Shown here piece by piece: positions 50,951 through 61,307 of a DNA stretch of 64,000 nucleotides. This DNA is from Zoogloeaceae bacterium (GTDB lineage: Bacteria > Pseudomonadota > Gammaproteobacteria > Burkholderiales > Rhodocyclaceae). Positions within the stretch are counted from its first letter, which is position 1. Each line of letters begins with the position of its first letter. The position numbers and the translations under genes are program-made. Below the pieces are notes generated by a model. That model had not been told where the DNA came from and made no database searches. It saw nothing but the letters and a program-made list of their open reading frames with translations. The stretch spans positions 26,304-90,303 of the forward strand of contig JACKMA010000004.1 in the NCBI GenBank assembly GCA_024235635.1, in the 5' to 3' direction.

Positions 50951-52381
50951 TCAGGCGCGGCCGTAGACGTCACTGAAGCGCACGATGTCGTCTTCGCCCA
51001 GGTACTCGCCGCTCTGCACCTCGATCATCACCAGATTGACCACGCCTGGATTCTCGAGACGATGCTTGTGGCCGGCGGGGATGTAGGTGGATTCATTCGG
51101 CCGCACGAAGAACTCGTCTTCGCCGTTGACCACCCGCGCCATGCCGCTGACCACGATCCAGTGCTCCGAACGATGATGGTGCATCTGCAGCGACAGCGAT
51201 TCGCCCGGCTTCACCTCGATGCGCTTGATCTTGTAGCGGCTGCCGTTCTCCAGCACGGTGTAGGAACCCCACGGGCGAAACACCGTGCGGTGCAGCTTGT
51301 AGGCCTCATGGCCGCTCTGCTTGAGCCGTGAGACGACCTCCTTGACCTCCTGCACGCGGTCGCGATGGGCCACCAGCAATGCATCGGCCGTGTCGATCAC
51401 GACCAGGTCCTCGACACCGACCGCGGCGACGGTGCGCTCCTCGCTCTGGACGAAGCAACCGCGGCTGCCCACCAGCACGGTATCGCCCTGCACGCAATTG
51501 CCGTCGCTGTCGGCCTCGGTCAATTCGGCGAGCGCGGTCCACGAGCCGATGTCGCTCCAGTCGAAGGTCGCAGGCACGACGGCGACGTTGTCGGCCTTTT
51601 CCATGATCGCGTAGTCGATCGAGATGTTCTCCATCGCCGCAAAGCCGTCGCGGTCCAGTTCGACGAAGCGCTGCCCGGGCTCGTCGATGGTCGCCTCGCG
51701 ACAGCGCCCGGCTGCCGCGAGCATCTCCGGCGCGAGGTCGGCGAAGGCCCGGACGAGCGCGCCGGCGGTGAAGCAGAACATGCCCGAGTTCCAATAGTAG
51801 CCACCGTCGTCGATCATTCCGCGCGCCGCGTCGACATCCGGCTTTTCGACGAAGCCCAGCACCGCACGGCCACTGCTGCCGGACAAGGTGTCGCCGGCCC
51901 GGATGTAGCCGAAGCCGGTTTCGGGGCGCGTCGGACGTATGCCGAAGGTGACCAGTCGGCCATCGAGCGCGAGCGCTGCCGCCTGCCCGACATCGCCGGC
52001 AAACGCCTGCGTGTCGCGGATCAGATGGTCGGCCGGTAGCACCAGCAGGATAGCGTCGTCGCCGTGCCGCGCCTGCACATCGAGCGCGCCCGCGAGGATC
52101 GCCGGTGCGGTGTTGCGCCCGACCGGCTCCAGCAGATAGCGTGCCGCGCGAGACGCCGTGTTCCCCAATTCCGACCACACGTCACGGGTCTGAAAATAGT
52201 AGTCGCGATTGGTGATCGTGATGACTTCGGCGACTTCGTCGCACCCGAGGGCGCGCCGGTAGGTCAGCCCCAGCAGTGAATGGCCGTCGGCCAGTCGCAT
52301 GAAGGGCTTGGGATGGCTTTCGCGGGAAACCGGCCACAGGCGTGTGCCGGCGCCGCCGGAGAGGATCATCGGTATCAGCAT
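50951..52381 (-). CDS. manC: ManC, mannose-1-phosphate guanylyltransferase / mannose-6-phosphate isomerase
   Basis: 476 residues from the ATG at 52381 (MLIPMILSGGAGTRLWPVSR). The nucleotidyltransferase domain has GGAGTRLWPVSRESHPKPF, FGIRPTRPETGFGYI and FVEKPD. The C-terminal cupin isomerase domain (about 345-470) has RPWGSYTVLENGSRYKIKR and the metal-binding LSLQMHHHRSEHWIVV. It makes GDP-mannose. No phosphomannomutase is in the window. Confidence 0.96.
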   Translation of the reverse strand: MLIPMILSGGAGTRLWPVSRESHPKPFMRLADGHSLLGLTYRRALGCDEVAEVITITNRDYYFQTRDVWSELGNTASRAARYLLEPVGRNTAPAILAGALDVQARHGDDAILLVLPADHLIRDTQAFAGDVGQAAALALDGRLVTFGIRPTRPETGFGYIRAGDTLSGSSGRAVLGFVEKPDVDAARGMIDDGGYYWNSGMFCFTAGALVRAFADLAPEMLAAAGRCREATIDEPGQRFVELDRDGFAAMENISIDYAIMEKADNVAVVPATFDWSDIGSWTALAELTEADSDGNCVQGDTVLVGSRGCFVQSEERTVAAVGVEDLVVIDTADALLVAHRDRVQEVKEVVSRLKQSGHEAYKLHRTVFRPWGSYTVLENGSRYKIKRIEVKPGESLSLQMHHHRSEHWIVVSGMARVVNGEDEFFVRPNESTYIPAGHKHRLENPGVVNLVMIEVQSGEYLGEDDIVRFSDVYGRA

Positions 52382-52500
52382 CGGGATCGGCTCGATTGGT
52401 CGAAACACGGGTTGGGGCGGATATGGAGCTTGACCGATCCGGCGACCGGCCGGCAACTCCGCGCCGGCTCAATGATGACAAAGTATTGCGACACGCGTCG

Positions 52501-53607
52501 TCAGGCGCGCAGCAGTCCGGCGAGGATCGCGACGATTCGTTCGGCCGCGCGGCCATCCCAGAGATCGGGCTTGCGGCCGCACTTGCCCTGCCCGTCGCAG
52601 GCCTTCGAGGCCTCGGCGACGATGCGCTCGGCGTCGGTGCCGACCAGCACATTGGTCCCTTGGTCGATCGTCACCGGGCGTTCGGTGTTCTCGCGTATCG
52701 TCACGCACGGCACGCCCAGTGCGGTGGTCTCCTCCTGCAGACCACCGCTGTCGGTCAGCACCACCACGGCATCCTTCCAGAGATTCAGGAACTCCATATA
52801 GGCCCTCGGCCCGACCAGCGATACCCGCTCGCCCAGGTCGATGCCGAAGCGCTCCAGGTTCCCCCGGGTGCGCGGATGTACCGGAAAGATCAGCGGCAGC
52901 CGTTGCGACAGCCTTCGCAGGGCGCCGCCGATGCGGGCGAAGGTGGCGGCGTCGTCGACGTTCGACGGGCGATGCAGCGTGACCACGCCATAGGCCGGGT
53001 TGGCCGCCTTGAATGCTGCCGTCTCGAAACCCTCGGTTTCGATTTGGCCGAGACGCGCGGCCTGGTAGAGCAGATTGTCCACCATGACGTGGCCGACATA
53101 GTGCACGTCCTGCGCATCCTTGCCCTCGCGCAGCAGATGCGCGCGCCCGCTCGGTTCGGTGACGAAGAACCAGTCGCTGATCGCGTCGGTGACCAGGCGG
53201 TTGATCTCTTCCGGCATCCTGCGATCGCCGCTGCGCAGGCCTGCCTCGACGTGGGCCACCGGAATGCAGGCCTTCTTGGCGACGATCGAGCAGGCCAGCG
53301 TCGAGTTGACGTCGCCGACCACCAGTACGCAGGCCGGTGGCTGCGTCGCGCACAATTCCTCGAAGGCGGTCATGATGCGCGCGGTCTGCTGCGCGTGGCT
53401 GCCGCCGCCGGCCCCCATGAACAGGTCCGGCGCCGGGATCCCCAACTCCTCGAAGAACACCTCGTTCATGTCCCGGTCGTAGTGCTGGCCGGTGTGGATG
53501 ATCTTGTAGGCGAGCCCACCGTGTGCATCGAGCGCTCGCACGATGGGCGCGATCTTCATGAAGTTGGGGCGCGCGCCCGCCACCAGGTAGATCGTCGGTT
53601 TGTCCAT
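52501..53607 (-). CDS. wecB: UDP-N-acetylglucosamine 2-epimerase (non-hydrolysing)
   Basis: 368 residues from the ATG at 53607. Family motifs: GARPNFMKIAPIVRAL, HTGQHYDRDMNEVFF, VVGDVNSTLA, HVEAGLRSGDRRMPEEINR, VTLHRPSNVDD and DSGGLQEE. It interconverts UDP-GlcNAc and UDP-ManNAc. No wecC dehydrogenase is in the window, so the sugar may be used as ManNAc or oxidised elsewhere. It follows the epimerase gene by 10 bases. Confidence 0.95.
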   Translation of the reverse strand: MDKPTIYLVAGARPNFMKIAPIVRALDAHGGLAYKIIHTGQHYDRDMNEVFFEELGIPAPDLFMGAGGGSHAQQTARIMTAFEELCATQPPACVLVVGDVNSTLACSIVAKKACIPVAHVEAGLRSGDRRMPEEINRLVTDAISDWFFVTEPSGRAHLLREGKDAQDVHYVGHVMVDNLLYQAARLGQIETEGFETAAFKAANPAYGVVTLHRPSNVDDAATFARIGGALRRLSQRLPLIFPVHPRTRGNLERFGIDLGERVSLVGPRAYMEFLNLWKDAVVVLTDSGGLQEETTALGVPCVTIRENTERPVTIDQGTNVLVGTDAERIVAEASKACDGQGKCGRKPDLWDGRAAERIVAILAGLLRA

Positions 53608-53617
53608 CGAACCGCCC

Positions 53618-54625
53618 TCAGACCTTGTAGTAGCCGCGGTACCAGTCGATGAATCGGGCCACACCCTGCTTGACCGGAGTTGCCGGCTGGAAATCGGTCC
53701 ACTGGCGAAGTTCGGCGGTATCGGCATAGGTCGCCGGCACGTCGCCATCCTGCATCGGCAGGAAGTTCTTCTCGGCCGTCTGCCCCAGGGCCACCTCGAT
53801 CGCCTCGATGAAGGCCATCAACTCCACCGGGTTGTGATTGCCGATGTTGAACACCCGGAACGGGGCCTTGCTTCGGCCCGGGTCGGGCTGGTCGGGATCG
53901 AACGCCGGATCGCCCTCGGCAACGTGGTCCATCGTGCGCACGACCCCCTGCACGATGTCGTCGATGTAGGTGAAGTCCCGTCGCATCCGGCCATGGTTGA
54001 AGACGTCGATCGGGCGCCCTTCGAGGATGGCCTTGGTGAACAGGAACAGCGCCATGTCCGGCCTTCCCCACGGACCATAGACGGTGAAGAAGCGCAGTCC
54101 CGTGGTCGGCAGCCCGAACAGGTGGCTGTAGGTATGCGCCATCAGTTCGTTGGCCTTCTTGGTGGCCGCATACATGCTGATCGGATGATCGACGCTGTGG
54201 TGCTCGGAGAACGGCATCAGTGTGTTGCCGCCATACACGCTCGAGCTGCTGGCATAGACCAGGTGCTCGACCCGGTTGTGGCGGCAGCCCTCGAGAATGT
54301 TCATGAATCCGACCAGATTGCTGTCCACATAGGCATGCGGATTCTCCAGCGAGTAGCGCACACCGGCCTGCGCGGCGAGGTGGATCACCCGATCGAACTT
54401 CTCGTCGGCAAACAGCTTCTCCATGCCCGGACGATCGGCCACGTCCAGCTTGACGAAGCGGAAGTTCCCGCTCGGCGCGAGACGCGCGAGCCGGGCTTGC
54501 TTGAGCGTCGGGTCGTAATAGTCGTTGAGATTGTCGATGCCGACGACCTCGTCGCCCCGCGCAAGCAACACCTCGGAAGTGTGCATGCCAATGAAACCGG
54601 CCGCACCGGTCACCAGAATCTTCAT
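53618..54625 (-). CDS. UDP-glucuronate 4-epimerase (CapI/WbpP-like SDR)
   Basis: 335 residues, the CapI size. NAD-binding [14 protein letters not shown] at the start; [17 protein letters not shown] is characteristic of the UDP-GlcA 4-epimerase group. Catalytic YxxxK is in [14 protein letters not shown], and [17 protein letters not shown] follows. It makes UDP-galacturonate from UDP-glucuronate. A UDP-glucose dehydrogenase is not in the window. It ends a 109-base gap after rfbC. Confidence 0.92.
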   Translation of the reverse strand: MKILVTGAAGFIGMHTSEVLLARGDEVVGIDNLNDYYDPTLKQARLARLAPSGNFRFVKLDVADRPGMEKLFADEKFDRVIHLAAQAGVRYSLENPHAYVDSNLVGFMNILEGCRHNRVEHLVYASSSSVYGGNTLMPFSEHHSVDHPISMYAATKKANELMAHTYSHLFGLPTTGLRFFTVYGPWGRPDMALFLFTKAILEGRPIDVFNHGRMRRDFTYIDDIVQGVVRTMDHVAEGDPAFDPDQPDPGRSKAPFRVFNIGNHNPVELMAFIEAIEVALGQTAEKNFLPMQDGDVPATYADTAELRQWTDFQPATPVKQGVARFIDWYRGYYKV

Positions 54626-54734
54626 CCAGGCCTCGTCATATCAGATCGCAATCGGCGGATTTTCGCACAGCGGCCGCACGAAACCAGGAATGATGCCGCA
54701 GCGCACCGTAATCGGTCACGGTGCACCGTGCGCG

Positions 54735-55280
54735 TCACTGAAAGGTTTCGCAGGCGTCGAGCAGGCTGCCCTGGCGGTCCTTGGCAGACAACAAGGGCTC
54801 GCCTTCGATCGGCCAATGTACGCCTACTGCCGGATCGTTCCAGAGCAGGCAGCGCTCGTGCTCGGGCGCATAGTAGTCGGTCGTCTTGTAGAGGAAATCG
54901 GCTTCGTCGGAGAGCACCAGGAAGCCGTGCGCGAAGCCGGGCGGCAGCCACAGCTGGCGATGGTTGTCGGCGGACAATTCGGCGCCGACCCAGCGTCCGA
55001 AGGTGGGCGAGCTGCGGCGCAGGTCGACTGCAACGTCGAATACCGCGCCGCGCACCACCCGCACCAGCTTTCCCTGGGGCTGGCGGATCTGGTAGTGCAA
55101 GCCGCGCAGCACGCCACGTGCCGAGCGCGAGTGATTGTCCTGCACGAAGACCGGCGCGAGTCCGGTGAGCTGCTCGAAACCTCTCGCGTTGAAGCTTTCC
55201 AGGAAGAACCCCCGAGCGTCACCGTAGACCGTCGGCTCGAGAATCACTACGTCGATGATCGCCGTGCGCCTTGCCTGCAT
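54735..55280 (-). CDS. rfbC: dTDP-4-dehydrorhamnose 3,5-epimerase
   Basis: 181 residues. RmlC cupin with the catalytic-histidine segment VLRGLHYQIRQPQGKLVRV, VAVDLRRSSPTFGRWVG and PPGFAHGFLVLSDEADFLYK, plus the tyrosine of KTTDYYAPEHE. It converts dTDP-4-keto-6-deoxyglucose to the rhamno form. The start shares one base with the rfbA stop (TGATG). Confidence 0.97.
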   Translation of the reverse strand: MQARRTAIIDVVILEPTVYGDARGFFLESFNARGFEQLTGLAPVFVQDNHSRSARGVLRGLHYQIRQPQGKLVRVVRGAVFDVAVDLRRSSPTFGRWVGAELSADNHRQLWLPPGFAHGFLVLSDEADFLYKTTDYYAPEHERCLLWNDPAVGVHWPIEGEPLLSAKDRQGSLLDACETFQ

Positions 55281-56176
55281 CAGAACACCCGCTCCTGCAG
55301 CAGCCGCGCCAGATAGCGACCGTAGTCGTTGCGGCTGAACTGCTCCGCCAGCCGTGCCAGCGCGGCATCGTCGATCCAGCCGGCGCGCCAGGCGATCTCT
55401 TCGACACAGGCGATTTTCAGACCCTGGCGCTTCTCGATGGTCTGGATGAACAGGCTGGCCTCGAGCAGGGATTCATGAGTGCCGGTATCGAGCCAGGCAT
55501 GCCCACGCCCCATCACCTGCACGTCGAGCTCGCCCCACGCCAGGTACTGGCGGTTGACATCGGTGATCTCGAGTTCGCCACGGGCGCTCGGCGCCAGCCC
55601 GCGCGCGACCTCGACCACCCTTTCGTCATAAAAATAGAGGCCGGTGACGGCATATCGGCTGCGCGGAGAGGCGGGCTTCTCCTCAAGGCTGACGGCCTTG
55701 CCGGCGGCATCGAACTCGACCACGCCGTAGCGCTCCGGATCGTGCACCGGATAGGCGAACACCGTTGCGCCGCGGGCGCAGGTTGCCGCCCGCTGCAGGC
55801 CCTTGGCGAAGTCGTGACCGTAGAACAGGTTGTCGCCGAGCACCAGCACACTCGGCCCGCCATCGAGAAAGCGCTCGCCGATCAGGAAGGCTTGGGCCAG
55901 GCCATCCGGGCTGGGCTGTACGGCGTATTCGAGCTCAAGCCCCCAGCGTGAGCCATCGCCGAGCAACTGCTCGAAGCGGGGCGTGTCCTGCGGCGTCGAG
56001 ATCACCAGGATCTGACGCACACCGGCCAGCATCAGCGCCGACAACGGATAGTAGATCATCGGCTTGTCATAGACCGGCAGCAACTGCTTGGAGACCGCCA
56101 GCGTCGCCGGATGCAGGCGCGAGCCGGAACCGCCGGCGAGAATGATGCCCTTGCGGGCGCAAACCTGGGTCGTCAT
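55280..56176 (-). CDS. rfbA: Glucose-1-phosphate thymidylyltransferase
   Basis: 298 residues from the ATG at 56176, overlapping the rfbD stop (ATGA). RmlA motifs: [57 protein letters not shown] and [15 protein letters not shown]. It makes dTDP-glucose, the entry to dTDP-rhamnose. Upstream codons in frame lie inside rfbD and are not coding. Confidence 0.97.
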   Translation of the reverse strand: MTTQVCARKGIILAGGSGSRLHPATLAVSKQLLPVYDKPMIYYPLSALMLAGVRQILVISTPQDTPRFEQLLGDGSRWGLELEYAVQPSPDGLAQAFLIGERFLDGGPSVLVLGDNLFYGHDFAKGLQRAATCARGATVFAYPVHDPERYGVVEFDAAGKAVSLEEKPASPRSRYAVTGLYFYDERVVEVARGLAPSARGELEITDVNRQYLAWGELDVQVMGRGHAWLDTGTHESLLEASLFIQTIEKRQGLKIACVEEIAWRAGWIDDAALARLAEQFSRNDYGRYLARLLQERVF

Positions 56177-57051
56177 GGCGCCCGAACCTCCCGCAACACA
56201 CGCTCGACGCCAGCCTGCCACGGCGGCAGCACGAGGTTGAAGGTTTCCTGCAACCGACGGCAGTCGAGTCGCGAATTGAGCGGCCGACGGGCAGCGGTCG
56301 GGTAATCGGCGGATCCGATGCCGACGACTTCGCCGACTGTCATTGCCACGCCGCGTCGCCGCATGAACTCGATGATATGGCGTGCGTATCCGCACCAGCT
56401 TACCTCGCCGGCCGCGGCCAGATGGTAGGTGCCGCCGGCGTCCGGCCGATGCTGCACGTATCGCAGCAAATGGGCCGAAATGTCGGCGATCAGCTCGGCG
56501 CCAGTCGGGGCGCCGATCTGGTCATCGACGATGTCGAGTCGTGGGCGTTGCGAGGCCAGGCGCAGCACGCTGTGGATGAAGTTGCCGCCGCGGGCGGAGT
56601 AAACCCAGCTGGTCCGCAGGATCAGGTATCGGCAGCCGCTGTCGCGAATCGCGATCTCGCCGTCGAGTTTGCTGAGGCCGTAATGGTTCAGTGGCGCGGT
56701 GCGGTCGTCCTCGCGCCAGGGCCGCTCGCCGCTGCCGTCGAACACGTAGTCTGAGGAATAGTGCAACAGCCATGCGCCGGCCTCTCGCGCCAATCCGGCG
56801 AGCACCGCCGGCGCCTCGGCATTGACTGCGGTGGCGAGCCCGGACTCGGCCTCGGCACGATCGACGGCTGTGTAGGCGGCTGCATTGACCACCACCTGCG
56901 GCGCCAGACGACGAATGATCGCGGAGAGCGCTGCCGCATCCGACAGGTCTGCAGCGCTGCGGTCGAGGGCATGCAGTTCGCCGAGCGGCGCCAGCGCCCG
57001 CTGCAGTTCCCAGCCGACCTGCCCGTTGGCGCCCAGCAGCAGGATCCTCAC
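56173..57051 (-). CDS. rfbD: dTDP-4-dehydrorhamnose reductase
   Basis: 292 residues from a GTG at 57051 that overlaps the rfbB stop (GTGA). NAD(P)-binding [40 protein letters not shown] and catalytic YGLSKLDGE are all present; [15 protein letters not shown] follows. It carries out the last step to dTDP-L-rhamnose. Gene order rfbB-D-A-C is the common proteobacterial one. Confidence 0.96.
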   Translation of the reverse strand: MRILLLGANGQVGWELQRALAPLGELHALDRSAADLSDAAALSAIIRRLAPQVVVNAAAYTAVDRAEAESGLATAVNAEAPAVLAGLAREAGAWLLHYSSDYVFDGSGERPWREDDRTAPLNHYGLSKLDGEIAIRDSGCRYLILRTSWVYSARGGNFIHSVLRLASQRPRLDIVDDQIGAPTGAELIADISAHLLRYVQHRPDAGGTYHLAAAGEVSWCGYARHIIEFMRRRGVAMTVGEVVGIGSADYPTAARRPLNSRLDCRRLQETFNLVLPPWQAGVERVLREVRAP

Positions 57052-58121
57052 GGCGTCGGCCCCGCTTGGCGGTAGTGGCGGGACATCCATTCCCGGTAGG
57101 CGCCGCTCTTGACGTGGGCGATCCAGTCGCCATGGTCGAGATACCAGCGCACGGTCCTGTGGATGCCGCTGTCGAAGGTCTCCGCAGGTCGCCAGCCGAG
57201 CTCGCGCTCGATCTTGCTCGCGTCGATCGCATAGCGGCGGTCGTGGCCTGGGCGATCCGCAACGAAACGGATCAGCCGCTCGTACGGCCCGTCGGCCGAC
57301 GGCCGCAATTCGTCCAGCAGACGGCACACGGTCTGCACGATGTCGATGTTGGCGATCTCGTTGCGGCCGCCGACGTTGTAGGTTTCGCCACACCGTCCCG
57401 CGGCGAGCACGGTGCGAATCGCCGCACAGTGGTCGCCGACGAAGAGCCAGTCGCGCACCTGCCGCCCGTCGCCGTAGACCGGCAACGACTCACCGGCCAA
57501 CGCATTGACGATGACCAGCGGAATCAGCTTCTCGGGAAACTGGAAGGGGCCGTAGTTGTTCGAACAGTTGGTCGTCACCACCGGCAGACCATAGGTGTGG
57601 TGCCAGGCCCGCGCCAGGTGATCCGACGCCGCCTTGCTCGCCGCGTACGGGCTGTTCGGCCGGTAAGGGTGGGATTCCGCAAACGAGGCGTCGCCGGGCT
57701 CGAGCGAGCCATAGACCTCGTCGGTACTGACGTGCAGGAAGCGGAAGCCGCTTTTGTCGTCGCCGACGAGCCCGTGCCAGTAGGCACGGGCGCCTTCGAG
57801 CAGCGTGAAGGTACCGTCGACATTGCTGCGCATGAATTCGCCGGGCCCGCGGATCGAACGGTCGACGTGACTCTCGGCAGCAAAATGGACGATCGCACGT
57901 GGCCGCTGCTCGGCGAGCAGCGTGGCGACCAGGGCGGCATCGCAGATGTCGCCCTGGACGAAACGGAATCGGTGATCGTCGGCCACTGCGGCCAGCGACT
58001 CGAGGTTGCCGGCATAGGTCAGCTTGTCGAGCGTGATCACCGGCTCGTCGCCAGCGGACAGCCAGTCGAGCACGAAATTGGCGCCGATGAAACCCGCTCC
58101 GCCGGTCACCAGAATTGTCAT
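57048..58121 (-). CDS. rfbB: dTDP-glucose 4,6-dehydratase
   Basis: 357 residues from the ATG at 58121. SDR motifs [45 protein letters not shown] and catalytic [13 protein letters not shown] identify RmlB. It removes water from dTDP-glucose, step two of dTDP-rhamnose synthesis. It is the first gene of the leftward run; its promoter must be in the 161-base gap behind the regulator gene. No clear promoter was recognised there. Confidence 0.97.
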   Translation of the reverse strand: MTILVTGGAGFIGANFVLDWLSAGDEPVITLDKLTYAGNLESLAAVADDHRFRFVQGDICDAALVATLLAEQRPRAIVHFAAESHVDRSIRGPGEFMRSNVDGTFTLLEGARAYWHGLVGDDKSGFRFLHVSTDEVYGSLEPGDASFAESHPYRPNSPYAASKAASDHLARAWHHTYGLPVVTTNCSNNYGPFQFPEKLIPLVIVNALAGESLPVYGDGRQVRDWLFVGDHCAAIRTVLAAGRCGETYNVGGRNEIANIDIVQTVCRLLDELRPSADGPYERLIRFVADRPGHDRRYAIDASKIERELGWRPAETFDSGIHRTVRWYLDHGDWIAHVKSGAYREWMSRHYRQAGPTP

Positions 58122-58282
58122 GTCCGCTGTCCCTGTCCCTGCATACCGCGGAATTTTCCCACACCCGGCCTGCTGCTTGCAGAGAAGCGGCCGCGGGTGC
58201 CACCGCAACCGGCGTTCAGTCCGCGACGGACGGGCGATTGCGAGCGGGGGACCGGGCACGACCCGTCGGGCATCGCTGCGCG

Positions 58283-61057
58283 CTAGTCGGCCGCGTCGGG
58301 ATCACTACCCGGGTTCGGTGATCGGGTCGAAGCATGCCGCTGCGCCCAGCGCACCGCCTGGATGCGGGATCCGACGGCAAGCTTGCGATAGATGTTGCGC
58401 AGGTGCCACTTCACGGTCTCGGGCGACAACGACAGGTTGCGGGCGATCGCCTTGTTCGAGAGTCCGTCGGACAACAGGAACAGGACATCCCGCTCGCGCG
58501 GTCGCAGGTCGGCGAGCCGGGCGTCGGCCGCAGCACGGTCGTCGCCGAGATCGTCGTCGAGCCCGAGCCCGAGCAATCTGCCGAGATTCTCGGCATACCA
58601 GACGTCGAGCCCGATCGCGGCGAAGCGCTCGGCCGGCATGCCGAGGATTCGCGCCACGATCGCGCCGATCTCGTCGCCGGCATCGAGAAAGCTGCGCACC
58701 ATGCCGTTCGCCTGGCCGTAGCGCAGCGCCGCAGCCAGGGTCGTCATGGCGCCGGCCGGATCGCCGGCGCGCTCGAGAATCGCCGCGAGCAGGACGCGCG
58801 CGCGGGCGAGCGTGTATTCGCAGCCCATTTCGGCGAGTTCGTCGCAAAGCTCGGACAAAATGATCTGGGCATCGACGACGTGACCTTTCGCGAGCATCAG
58901 GCGGGCCATGCTGACCGAGACGTTGAATCGCACTTCGATGAACGAGCCCAGCGGCGACGGTGCGCGGCGCGGCATGCTCCGCAGCAACACGTCGAGGGTC
59001 CGGTTGGCGCGAACCACCTCGCCATCCTGCAGCATCAGGCGTATCGCTTCGGCCTGACATCCGGTGAACAGGCGCAGCCAGCCACGCTCACGACCGACGC
59101 GGCTGGCCCGTTCGATCGTCTGGAACGCCTGATCGACCTTGCCCTGGAGCGTCTGCAGCCGGATCAGCGAGACCGCGAAGCGGCTCGCCGAGCCGTTGGC
59201 ACAGACCCCGAGTGCGGTCGGAAGGCGGCGCTTCAGAACGCCGTCGAGACGCTCGAGTTCGTCCCACTCGTAAAGAATCGCGCTCAGATACCCGGCAGGC
59301 AGTGTCGCCGCCGGCGAATCGAATCCGACCTCGCTTTCGCCGCGCATCAGCGAATTCGAGAACACCAGTTCCGCCTCGACCAGATTGCCGGCCATCAACT
59401 CGCTCAGGCCGAACATGCAGCGCTGGTACACCGCCGCGTAGGTCGGCTCGAATTCACTGGCTGGATCCCGTCCTTCGACGACCTCCTGCAAGGCGCGCGC
59501 CTCGTCGTGCCCCCGCTCGTAGGCCAGGCCGAACACCAGGGCCGTGTGGGCGATCCGCTCGACCCACGAACCGGGTTCCGGCGCCAGTTCCAGGACCTGA
59601 CGTGCCAATCGGAGGGACAGCGGCGAGTCGTCGGTGAGGCCGGCGATGATTGCCCTGATCGACAGGATCTCACGCCTCAACGTATCGTCCCCGTCGTCGT
59701 TCAGGCTGCCGGTGGACATGTCCTGTTCGAGGGCTCCGAGCGTACGCACGGCGTCGTTCGGGCGCAATGCGAGCGTGAATGCCCACGCCTGGGCGAGGCG
59801 CAGGCGAATGCTGCCGGCGATGACCCGTTCGGGCAGGCGGCCGAGCCAGCCGATCACCGTGCGCAGCGCGCTGCGGCGGATCAGATCCATCGCGCAGCGC
59901 TCGACCCAGCCGGCAGCCTTTGCTTCCTGACCTGCCGCCAGTGCGTGCTTGACCGCCTCCTGCCACCATCCTGCGCGCGCGAAGTACTCGCTTGCGCGAT
60001 CGTGCAGTTGCGGCAGGTCATCCGAAATCTCGCGGCGCGCGCGTGCCCGCAGGTAGTCGAGAAACAGGGCGTGGAAGCGATACCACTCGTGGGCATCGTC
60101 GAGAGGCGCCAGGAAGAGGTTGCTTCGTTCCAGTTGCGCGAGCAGGCCGGCAGCATTGGGAATGTCCGTGACCTCGGCCGCCAGGGCGCCGCTGACCCGG
60201 TCCAGCACCGAGATCCGAAGCATGAAATCGAGCAGTTGCCGCGGCATGTTGGCCAGCACGTTCTCGGTCAGATAGACCGAGATCTCGTGACTCGCCCCCG
60301 CCAGCCCCTCGGCGATGCCGGCCCGATTGGAACGACCATGACCGGCGATCGACGCCAGCTGGATGCCTGCGACCCAACCTTCGGTCGCGCGCCACAGCGC
60401 GCTGACTTCGAGCGGGCTGAGAGGCAGACCCACCACCTCGTCGAAGAAGCGCCGCGTGTCTTCCTCCGAGAATCGAAGATCGTCGATGTCGAGCCGAAAC
60501 AGTTGCCTTTCGGTCTGGAACCGACTGACGTGAATCATCGGTTCGGTCCTGCCGGCGGTGGCAACGTGCAGATTGGCCGGGGCATAGCGGACCAGCCGAT
60601 ACAGCGCTTCATTGACCGGGCGGGTCTCCAGCAGGTGGACGTCGTCGAGAAACAGCACCACCGGCTCTCCGGCGGCCGAGATCTCGTTCAGCAATGCCGA
60701 CAACACCTGGCGGTAGGGCAGCAGCGGATCGTTGCGGATCAGTTCGCGCGCCCGCTCGGCGGCACTGGGACATGCCTGGCTGACCGCCTCGAGCAGATAC
60801 GAGAAGAACTGGTGGATGTCGTCGTCGTCCGAGTCGAGCGTCAACCACGCCGTGGCGACGCCATCGGCGGCGAATGCATTGCACCAGCGCGCCAGCTGCG
60901 TCGTCTTGCCGAATCCGGCAGGCGCCACGAGGACGGTCAGCGGCACGTCCAGAATGGCCGGCAGGGAACCCTGGAGCCTGTCCAGTTCGATCGACGGATG
61001 CGAGCCGACCGGTGGGCTCAGCTTGGTCCTGATGAAATCGCTACCAATGTCGGCCAT
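58283..61057 (-). CDS. MalT-type ATP-dependent LuxR-family regulator
   Basis: 924 residues from the ATG at 61057; an ATG 28 codons upstream is also in frame. N-terminal STAND-type NTPase has Walker [10 protein letters not shown] (about 45-53) and Walker [11 protein letters not shown] winged-helix and TPR-like middle (about 330-800) follows. The C-terminal LuxR helix-turn-helix is [32 protein letters not shown], shown here by its core [14 protein letters not shown]. It should activate transcription when a small inducer binds. It is followed by rfbB on the same strand and preceded by the terminator of the transporter gene, so it has its own promoter. Target genes are unknown. Confidence 0.9.
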   Translation of the reverse strand: MADIGSDFIRTKLSPPVGSHPSIELDRLQGSLPAILDVPLTVLVAPAGFGKTTQLARWCNAFAADGVATAWLTLDSDDDDIHQFFSYLLEAVSQACPSAAERARELIRNDPLLPYRQVLSALLNEISAAGEPVVLFLDDVHLLETRPVNEALYRLVRYAPANLHVATAGRTEPMIHVSRFQTERQLFRLDIDDLRFSEEDTRRFFDEVVGLPLSPLEVSALWRATEGWVAGIQLASIAGHGRSNRAGIAEGLAGASHEISVYLTENVLANMPRQLLDFMLRISVLDRVSGALAAEVTDIPNAAGLLAQLERSNLFLAPLDDAHEWYRFHALFLDYLRARARREISDDLPQLHDRASEYFARAGWWQEAVKHALAAGQEAKAAGWVERCAMDLIRRSALRTVIGWLGRLPERVIAGSIRLRLAQAWAFTLALRPNDAVRTLGALEQDMSTGSLNDDGDDTLRREILSIRAIIAGLTDDSPLSLRLARQVLELAPEPGSWVERIAHTALVFGLAYERGHDEARALQEVVEGRDPASEFEPTYAAVYQRCMFGLSELMAGNLVEAELVFSNSLMRGESEVGFDSPAATLPAGYLSAILYEWDELERLDGVLKRRLPTALGVCANGSASRFAVSLIRLQTLQGKVDQAFQTIERASRVGRERGWLRLFTGCQAEAIRLMLQDGEVVRANRTLDVLLRSMPRRAPSPLGSFIEVRFNVSVSMARLMLAKGHVVDAQIILSELCDELAEMGCEYTLARARVLLAAILERAGDPAGAMTTLAAALRYGQANGMVRSFLDAGDEIGAIVARILGMPAERFAAIGLDVWYAENLGRLLGLGLDDDLGDDRAAADARLADLRPRERDVLFLLSDGLSNKAIARNLSLSPETVKWHLRNIYRKLAVGSRIQAVRWAQRHASTRSPNPGSDPDAAD

Positions 61058-61189
61058 GTCCCCATTCACCCTCGTCTTGTCTGTTCTTCCGGCGAAGGAC
61101 GTGCTCGACCCTTCCGCCGTGATCGCGGCAAACCGCTCCATTTTCCTCCGGATTGCCGAGTCGGCTGCGGCGTGTCTCGGGCATTCACG

Positions 61190-61218
61190 AAAAAAAGACG
61201 GCACATCGCTGTGCCGTC
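61190..61218 (-). terminator. Rho-independent terminator of the transporter gene
   Basis: GACGGCACA (61197-61205) pairs with TGTGCCGTC (61210-61218) over a 4-base loop. On the minus strand it is followed by seven T (61196-61190). It lies 90 bases after the stop of the transporter and separates it from the LuxR-type gene. Confidence 0.9.
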
Positions 61219-61307
61219 AAGAGGAGTCGCAGCGGCTGAGGCTGCGCATGGAGACGCGAGCTGCCGATTCGGGAATATCGCCCGGACCGGGTGTTCGGCA
61301 TGGTTCC

